Source: DASRBA01 sp036559665
GTDB lineage: Bacteria; Myxococcota; Myxococcia; Myxococcales; Myxococcaceae
Assembly: GCA_036559665.1 (NCBI GenBank)
Contig: DATBSS010000273.1
Coordinates: 1 to 8,148, forward strand
Length of the DNA stretch: 8,148 nt
Direction: 5' to 3'
A program made the position numbers and the translations under genes. Of the stretch, positions 1 to 4,351 are shown in pieces; within the stretch, counting starts at the first letter, position 1; every line of letters begins with the position of its first letter. The notes under the pieces are model-generated. The model was not told where the DNA came from, ran no database searches, and saw nothing but the letters and a program-made list of their open reading frames with translations.

Positions 1-844
1 GAGCACGTTTCTGAAGGATGGTTTCGTATATCAACTTTTGGTCTGGATTTGGCGACTCGACCGCTGGATGTTTGCCTGGGTATCTTCGCCACGCTGGGAC
101 CTTGTCGCGATTCGCGCACGGGAACTTGAAATCGTAGGTAGCCTGCACGTATCGCGGGTCTCCCTTGTGGATCACCAGGTCCGGCACGATGGAGTCGCGG
201 AGCTCATCGCCAGCCCCGTGCTGCCAGAGGTACGCCTCTTCTTCCTTGGTCACCAAGGTCGTCCGGCCGTTCCTGGGGTTGTACCGGTAGCGCTGCTCGA
301 CGCTGAATCTGCCTGGAATCAGCGCCTCCAGCTTGCCCTGGATGCACCGGTATGCAGCCTGGTGCATCTCCTCGCTCAGTTTCATCTTGAAAAGGAGCGG
401 TTCGCCTCGTGCGGTCAGCCCGACCTGATCGTTGCACTCTGTCTCACTGGGGGTATCTCCGCGGAACCTGTTCTCCAATACATCGGAGTACGCATGATCG
501 GCGCATTGCTTCAGCACCGCCTCGATCTTGGCTTGTTCGCTCTGGCTGAGCTTGGCCGTGGCGATGATCGAGGCCCCCAGGACCCCGGTCCCAATCGCCG
601 CGGCTCCGTCGAGCGTGACGGGCCCGGCAGTCGTAGCCGCAACAGGGGCGCCCGTCGCAGCAGCTGCGGTGCCGGCCTCTGGCCCGAACGCGCCCACGCA
701 CGTCTCCGGGTGGTACTTGCAGTGCTCGTCGATCGAGTCGCTGTACTGGGCGTAGACCCGTGGCCTGCCCAAGCCCGGCGGGGCGGTACAGGCGAGGACC
801 ACCAGCACCACGACCCACCCACGACGATTGCACCGAAGCTTCAT
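1..844 (-). CDS. Putative secreted/lipidated PD-(D/E)XK nuclease toxin, SitA-like polymorphic toxin candidate (3' end outside window)
   Basis: This frame is open from the ATG at 844-842 to the window edge: 281 codons with no stop, so the C-terminus is missing. The N-terminus is a signal peptide (basic MKLRCNRR, hydrophobic VVVLVVLAC). Cys19 fits a relaxed lipobox (V-L-A-C), which would make a lipoprotein; cleavage after VYA (residue 32) is an alternative. An Ala/Gly/Thr-rich stretch at about 55-98 may be a linker or membrane-interacting segment. From about 100 on the protein is charged, with Cys114, 137 and 167. Residues 221-240 give a PD-(D/E)XK signature: PDLVI (P221, D222), then YDFKFPC (D238, K240). 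A RecB-like QxxxY follows (Q269-Y273). The likely role is DNA or RNA cleavage in a target cell. From memory, myxobacteria have many paralogues with a DFKFPC-type motif, and SitA toxins are lipoproteins with variable C-terminal toxin domains; neither link was tested. The gene lies 4 bp after the upstream lipoprotein. The gene is near certain; the toxin role is inferred. Confidence 0.82.
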   Translation of the reverse strand, partial: MKLRCNRRGWVVVLVVLACTAPPGLGRPRVYAQYSDSIDEHCKYHPETCVGAFGPEAGTAAAATGAPVAATTAGPVTLDGAAAIGTGVLGASIIATAKLSQSEQAKIEAVLKQCADHAYSDVLENRFRGDTPSETECNDQVGLTARGEPLLFKMKLSEEMHQAAYRCIQGKLEALIPGRFSVEQRYRYNPRNGRTTLVTKEEEAYLWQHGAGDELRDSIVPDLVIHKGDPRYVQATYDFKFPCANRDKVPAWRRYPGKHPAVESPNPDQKLIYETILQKRA

Positions 845-848
845 GCAC

Positions 849-855
849 TCACCCC
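849..855 (-). promoter_or_regulatory. Ribosome binding site overlapping the upstream stop codon (coupled translation)
   Basis: On the minus strand the sequence is GGGGTGA, then four bases (GTGC), then the ATG at 844. The TGA of this element is the stop codon of the upstream lipoprotein gene. The match to an anti-16S sequence is partial and the spacing is short, which suits translational coupling better than independent initiation. It supports the ATG at 844 as the start of the nuclease-like gene. Confidence 0.5.
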
Positions 856-2549
856 GCGTCGGGCGTCCCCGCGTCCGGTGCATCCGGGGGCGGCGGCGCC
901 TCCAACTCCTGCCCGAAGTTGGCAGGCACGCTGATCGGCACCTTGAGCATGGTGGACAGCCGCAGCAGCAGCACGTCCGGCCGGAGCCGCTCCTCGCCGA
1001 TCAGCCCCACCACCTCGCGCGCGGTGACGGACTGGCCCCGCCCCCAGAGCGACTCCAGGAACGCTGCCGCCGCCGGGTTGTGCCACCACGCCGGCCCGAA
1101 GCGCGCCTTCATCTGCGCCTGGATCTGCCCGGCCAGGAACCACGCCAGGAAGTCGTCCGCCGACTGGTAGAAGTCCTCCAGGTCCACCAGCGCGCGAGCC
1201 TCGTCGTCCGGGCCGAACGGCACCCCGTACGCCCGCGACATGATCGGCCCGTACAGCTCGCGCGCGTCCTGCAACCCCCTCCGCCGCAGCTGCAGCTCGT
1301 AGAGGATGCGCCCGGCGGTGACCCGGATCCGCTGCAGGAGGATCGCCGCCTGGGTGTCCAGGTACCGGTCCAGCGCGTCCCCGGAAAAGCCCGCGTGCTC
1401 CTCCAGCCAGATCGGGTCCTCCACGAGGTCCTCGAACAGGAACGCGTACGCAGCGCCCGCCGCTCCGTCCCCCAGCGCCCGCAGCTCGAACCGGGCCGGC
1501 CTGGTGAACGCCAGGTGCAGCGCCCGCCCCACCTCGCCCATCAGCGCCGCCTGCGCGCGCACCCCCGCCACCGGCCGCACCGACAGCCGCACGTCCGACG
1601 GGATGTCCACCCCCACCGCGAGCGCCCGCGACGACTTCTCCGCCGCGTCGCCCGCGTCGATCCGGAGGTTTTTCAGCCCGGCCAGCTTCAGCCCCATCCC
1701 CTCCACCGTCAGCTCCGCCCGCGGCAGCAGCTCCGCCGCCGGAAAGCGCGCGTCCACCGCCGGCGTCCGGAACGTCCGCGGGAAGTCGCACCGGCGTAGC
1801 TGCTCCCTCGGCAGCTCCACCTCCAGCGACGACATCCGCTCCAGCACCCGCTGGTAGGCGGATTCGGTGGTGGCCAGCACCTGCTCCGCCAGCAGCGCCA
1901 ACTGCGCCGGGTCCACCTGCCGCAGCTCCGCGCCGTACGCCTCGTGCGACGAATACCCCAGCCCCGCCAGCAGCTCCGCCTTCCGCTCCTCCCGCCGCCG
2001 CACGGTGGCGGTGAGTCGCTGCACCGCCGCGGTGGCGCCCTCCCACAGCGCGCGTCGCCGGAGGCTGCTGCGCTCGGCGGCCAGCAACCGGTCCAGCTCC
2101 CGGTACGCGTACGTCTTGCCTTGCGCGGTGAAGGTGGCGGAGGCCTCCAGGTTCGATACCGCGTCGGTCAGATCGGCAAGCTGCGCCGCCAGGTACTCGC
2201 CCACGAAGTGCGAGAGCAGCGAGGTGAGCGCGCGGATCTCCACCGGGTCGCGCGCCCGCTTCCGCAGCGCCTCGATCTTCCGGATGCTCTCCGGCGTGAA
2301 GAGCGCCGGGTGCCCCTCGTAGGACGCGGCGATCTGCGGCCGCTGCCCCGTCGTCCAGGTGGCCCAGATCTGCTCGTTCTGCGTCCGGAGCAGCGCCTCC
2401 GCCTCCGCGGACAGCTTCTGCACCTCCTCCTTCAGCCCGTCGTCCGCCTCGGCGGGCGGAGGCCGGACCGGGGGCGGGCGCGGGCAGGCGAGGGCGAGCA
2501 ACAGGAGCAGCGCCGGCACGCCGAGCCGCGTGGCCGTTCGAATCACCAC
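849..2549 (-). CDS. Lipoprotein with M3-like (gluzincin) metallopeptidase fold, degenerate zinc site; probable pseudopeptidase
   Basis: It encodes 566 residues from the GTG at 2549 (a second GTG at 2546 is possible). The frame is open upstream to 2789, but the signal peptide begins exactly here, the Shine-Dalgarno lies six bases upstream, and the extension would run through epmA on the other strand. The signal peptide is RTATRLG, then a Leu-rich core, with a lipobox ending A-L-A-C22; a Pro-rich tether follows. The body is mostly helical and charged, as in the M3 family (oligoendopeptidase F, thimet oligopeptidase). Residues 338-345 (GEVGRALH) align with the M3 motif HExGHxxH, with both zinc histidines replaced by Gly338 and Arg342 while Glu339 is kept. 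The segment DLVEDP (Glu377) resembles the region of the third zinc ligand. FYQSADDFLAWFLA (460-473) resembles the substrate-binding stretch near the M3 C-terminus. A Pro/Asp/Ala tail ends the protein. Catalysis looks unlikely; a binding or structural role in the envelope is inferred. Family assignment is moderate. Confidence 0.85.
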   Translation of the reverse strand: MVIRTATRLGVPALLLLLALACPRPPPVRPPPAEADDGLKEEVQKLSAEAEALLRTQNEQIWATWTTGQRPQIAASYEGHPALFTPESIRKIEALRKRARDPVEIRALTSLLSHFVGEYLAAQLADLTDAVSNLEASATFTAQGKTYAYRELDRLLAAERSSLRRRALWEGATAAVQRLTATVRRREERKAELLAGLGYSSHEAYGAELRQVDPAQLALLAEQVLATTESAYQRVLERMSSLEVELPREQLRRCDFPRTFRTPAVDARFPAAELLPRAELTVEGMGLKLAGLKNLRIDAGDAAEKSSRALAVGVDIPSDVRLSVRPVAGVRAQAALMGEVGRALHLAFTRPARFELRALGDGAAGAAYAFLFEDLVEDPIWLEEHAGFSGDALDRYLDTQAAILLQRIRVTAGRILYELQLRRRGLQDARELYGPIMSRAYGVPFGPDDEARALVDLEDFYQSADDFLAWFLAGQIQAQMKARFGPAWWHNPAAAAFLESLWGRGQSVTAREVVGLIGEERLRPDVLLLRLSTMLKVPISVPANFGQELEAPPPPDAPDAGTPDAG

Positions 2550-2555
2550 GGAAAT

Positions 2556-2562
2556 CTCCTCT
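2556..2562 (-). promoter_or_regulatory. Shine-Dalgarno site that sets the GTG start of the pseudopeptidase lipoprotein
   Basis: On the minus strand AGAGGAG is followed by six bases (ATTTCC) and GTG at 2549-2547. It is one of the two best ribosome binding sites in the window. It decides the start against the longer open frame reaching 2789. Confidence 0.7.
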
Positions 2563-2579
2563 GGAATGGAGGCGCGCTG

Positions 2580-2585
2580 TAACGT
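2580..2585 (+). promoter_or_regulatory. Possible -10 element (TAACGT) of a leaderless epmA transcript
   Basis: TAACGT fits the TAnnnT form of a bacterial -10 box and lies ten bases before the ATG at 2596. There is no convincing ribosome binding site in front of either candidate epmA start, which suits a leaderless or nearly leaderless message. A similar TAAGCT sits nine bases before the gene at 4352. No clear -35 box is visible. The space to the divergent lipoprotein start (2549) is only 46 bases, so both promoters must lie here or extend into coding sequence. Confidence 0.35.
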
Positions 2586-2595
2586 CCGCGATCCC

Positions 2596-3591
2596 ATGCC
2601 GGACCGCAAGCAATTGTCGGCGGCCGCCACCCGCCAGACGATGTACGCGGCGCTGCGGCGCGCCCTCTCGGCGGCCGGCTTCTCGGAGGTGGAGACCCCG
2701 CTCCTGGTCCCCGCGCCCGGCATGGAGCCGCACATCGCAGCCTGCGAGGTCCCCTTCCGCCCCGAGACGGACGTGGGCTCACCGCGCACGCTCTACCTCC
2801 ACACCAGCCCCGAATACGCCATGAAGCGTCTGCTGGCGGACGGAATGGGGCCCATCTTCCAGATCTGCAAGGTGTTCCGGAACGGCGAGGTCTCCCCCTC
2901 GCATAACCCTGAGTTCACCCTGCTGGAGATGTACCGCCCGAATGCGGACTACGCGCGCATCATGGAGGACCTGGAGGACGCGTTGGCCGAGGTGGAGGGT
3001 GCGTGCGGCCACTCCGGGCCTTTCTCCGCCGTGCCCTACGAGCGGGTCACCGTGCGCGACGCGGTGCTGCGACACGCGGGTGTGGACCTACGGAAGTGCC
3101 CGGATGCGCCGTCGCTCGCGCGCGCCGCGCGGGAGGCGGGGGTCCGGCTGCCCGAGAACGCGGAGGCGCTGACCTTCGACGACGTCTTCTTCCACCTCTT
3201 CCTCCAGAAGGTGGAGCCGGAGCTGGGCCGCGACCGGCCGGCGTTCCTCACCGAATACCCCGCCTCCATGGCGGCGCTGGCGCGCCTCAAGCCGGGCGAC
3301 CCCACCGTGGCCGAGCGCTTCGAGCTCTACGTGCGCGGCTCGGAGCTGGCCAACGGGTACTCGGAGCTGACCGACGCGCGCGAGCAGCGGCAGCGGCTGG
3401 AGGAGGAGCGCGCGCTGCGGGCGCGGCTGGGGCGGCCGGCGTACCCGCTGGATGAGCGGTTCCTGGAGGCGGTGGGGCGGATGCCTCCCTCGGGCGGGGT
3501 GGCGGTGGGGCTGGACCGGGTGCTGATGTTGCTGGTGGGCGCCGCGTCCATCGACGAGGTGCTGCTGTTCCCCGCCCGGGAGTTCGTGTGA
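2596..3591 (+). CDS. epmA: Elongation factor P--(R)-beta-lysine ligase EpmA (PoxA/GenX/YjeA family)
   Basis: It encodes 331 residues, close to the roughly 325 of E. coli EpmA. The enzyme activates (R)-beta-lysine as an adenylate and joins it to a conserved lysine of elongation factor P, which helps ribosomes through proline stretches; it is cytosolic. The sequence is a bare class II lysyl-tRNA synthetase catalytic core: motif 1 GFSEVETPLL (28-37), motif 2 FRNGEVSPSHNPEFTLLEMY (94-113), and motif 3 GVAVGLDRVLMLL (301-313) followed by IDEVLLFP (319-326). LANGYSELTD (251-260) is the amino-acid and ATP pocket segment. The N-terminal OB-fold that LysS uses to bind the tRNA anticodon is absent, which separates EpmA from LysS. 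The in-frame ATG at 2566 would add ten residues; 2596 is preferred because the possible -10 box would otherwise lie inside the gene. No epmB or efp is visible here, so beta-lysine supply cannot be judged. plsC follows 16 bases downstream. Confidence 0.95.
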   Translation: MPDRKQLSAAATRQTMYAALRRALSAAGFSEVETPLLVPAPGMEPHIAACEVPFRPETDVGSPRTLYLHTSPEYAMKRLLADGMGPIFQICKVFRNGEVSPSHNPEFTLLEMYRPNADYARIMEDLEDALAEVEGACGHSGPFSAVPYERVTVRDAVLRHAGVDLRKCPDAPSLARAAREAGVRLPENAEALTFDDVFFHLFLQKVEPELGRDRPAFLTEYPASMAALARLKPGDPTVAERFELYVRGSELANGYSELTDAREQRQRLEEERALRARLGRPAYPLDERFLEAVGRMPPSGGVAVGLDRVLMLLVGAASIDEVLLFPAREFV

Positions 3592-3595
3592 CCTC

Positions 3596-3602
3596 GAGGA
3601 GG
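3596..3602 (+). promoter_or_regulatory. Ribosome binding site of the plsC gene
   Basis: GAGGAGG lies in the 16-base gap after the epmA stop, five bases before the ATG at 3608. A strong site without room for a separate promoter indicates cotranscription with epmA. Confidence 0.7.
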
Positions 3603-3607
3603 CCCGC

Positions 3608-4339
3608 ATGATCATCAAGGACATCCTGCGCACGGTGGTGACCTGGACGACGGTGGTGGGCGGGACGCTGCTCGCCGCTCCGGTGGTCGTCGCCCTGGCC
3701 TACCAGGACAAGGAGCGCCCGGACCCGCTGCTGCGCTTCTGGTCCCGGAGCATCCTCGCCGCGGCCGGGGTGCGGGTAGAGGTGCACGGGCAGGAGCACC
3801 TGCCCCAGCGCCACTGCGTGTTCGTCTGCAACCACCAGTCGCACTTCGACGTGCTGGTGATGGTGGCGTCCCTGCAGCGCCACGTCCGCTTCGTCGCCAA
3901 GGCGGAGCTGTTCAAGATCCCGGTCTTCAGCCAGGCGATGCGGGCGGTGGACACCATCAAGGTGGACCGCTCCGGCGGCGAGAGCGACCGGCACGCGCTG
4001 GCGGAGGCCATCCCGGCGGTCCAGGAGCGGATGGACATCGTCTTCTTCCCCGAGGGAACGCGCAGCCCGGACGGGGTGCTCCGGTCCTTCAAGAAGGGCG
4101 CGGTGGTGCTGGCGCTCAACGCCGGCGTGCCCATCGTCCCACTGGCGGTGGCGGGCACGCGCCACATCCTCCCCAAGGGCAGCCTGCGCATTCACGGCGG
4201 GCGCAAGGCGGCGCTGATGGTGGGGGAGCCCATCTCCGTCGAGGGCCGCACCCTGGAGGACCGGGACGAACTGATCGAGTCCAGCCGTCGCGCGGTGGCG
4301 TCCTTGCTGGAACGGGCCAACGCCATCGTCGGCGAGTAA
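3608..4339 (+). CDS. plsC: 1-acyl-sn-glycerol-3-phosphate acyltransferase (PlsC/LPLAT family)
   Basis: It encodes 243 residues, the usual size for bacterial PlsC. The enzyme moves an acyl chain from acyl-ACP or acyl-CoA to the sn-2 position of lysophosphatidate, giving phosphatidate for phospholipid synthesis at the inner membrane. A hydrophobic segment at about 10-31 anchors it. The four LPLAT blocks are present: NHQSHFD (75-81), holding the catalytic HX4D pair His76 and Asp81; block II, KAELFKIPVFSQAM (98-111), with a downstream VDR; block III, FPEGTRS (147-153), which binds the glycerol phosphate; and block IV, VPIVPLAV (174-181). No key residue is missing. The start is fixed by a good ribosome binding site. 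The gene lies between epmA and a lipoprotein gene 12 bases downstream. Acyl-chain and acceptor specificity cannot be read from the sequence; a paralogue acting on another lysolipid is possible. Confidence 0.93.
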   Translation: MIIKDILRTVVTWTTVVGGTLLAAPVVVALAYQDKERPDPLLRFWSRSILAAAGVRVEVHGQEHLPQRHCVFVCNHQSHFDVLVMVASLQRHVRFVAKAELFKIPVFSQAMRAVDTIKVDRSGGESDRHALAEAIPAVQERMDIVFFPEGTRSPDGVLRSFKKGAVVLALNAGVPIVPLAVAGTRHILPKGSLRIHGGRKAALMVGEPISVEGRTLEDRDELIESSRRAVASLLERANAIVGE

Positions 4340-4342
4340 GCT
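4337..4342 (+). promoter_or_regulatory. Possible -10 element (TAAGCT) for a leaderless start of the MopE-like lipoprotein
   Basis: TAAGCT overlaps the plsC stop codon (TAA at 4337-4339) and lies nine bases before the ATG at 4352. It has the TAnnnT form, and there is no Shine-Dalgarno sequence in the 12-base gap. It matches in form and spacing the TAACGT before epmA. No -35 box is evident. Confidence 0.33.
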
Positions 4343-4351
4343 ACGGCGCCT

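Noticed and set aside
444..848. Minus-strand 134-codon frame starting near 848
   Set aside because: It is a shifted frame of the real gene starting at 844. It is Arg/Gly/Cys-rich without domain signal, and its start lies before the coupled ATG.
38..934. Long plus-strand open frame of 298 codons at the left edge
   Set aside because: It is antisense to the minus-strand gene, which has a signal peptide, a tight link to the upstream gene and nuclease motifs. The plus-strand translation shows no domain and turns into Pro/Arg-rich sequence.
841..2733. Minus-strand 630-codon frame parallel to the lipoprotein gene
   Set aside because: It is a GC-driven shadow rich in Ala/Gly/Arg. The overlapping frame 849-2549 has the signal peptide, lipobox and fold signature.
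2550..2789. N-terminal extension of the pseudopeptidase lipoprotein to an upstream ATG
   Set aside because: The extension would put about 80 residues before a classical signal peptide, ignore the Shine-Dalgarno at 2556-2562, and overlap epmA on the other strand.
2596..3591. Truncated lysyl-tRNA synthetase instead of EpmA
   Set aside because: The length and motif spacing match the free-standing EpmA core. The OB-fold is absent by design of the family, and no decayed remnant lies upstream.
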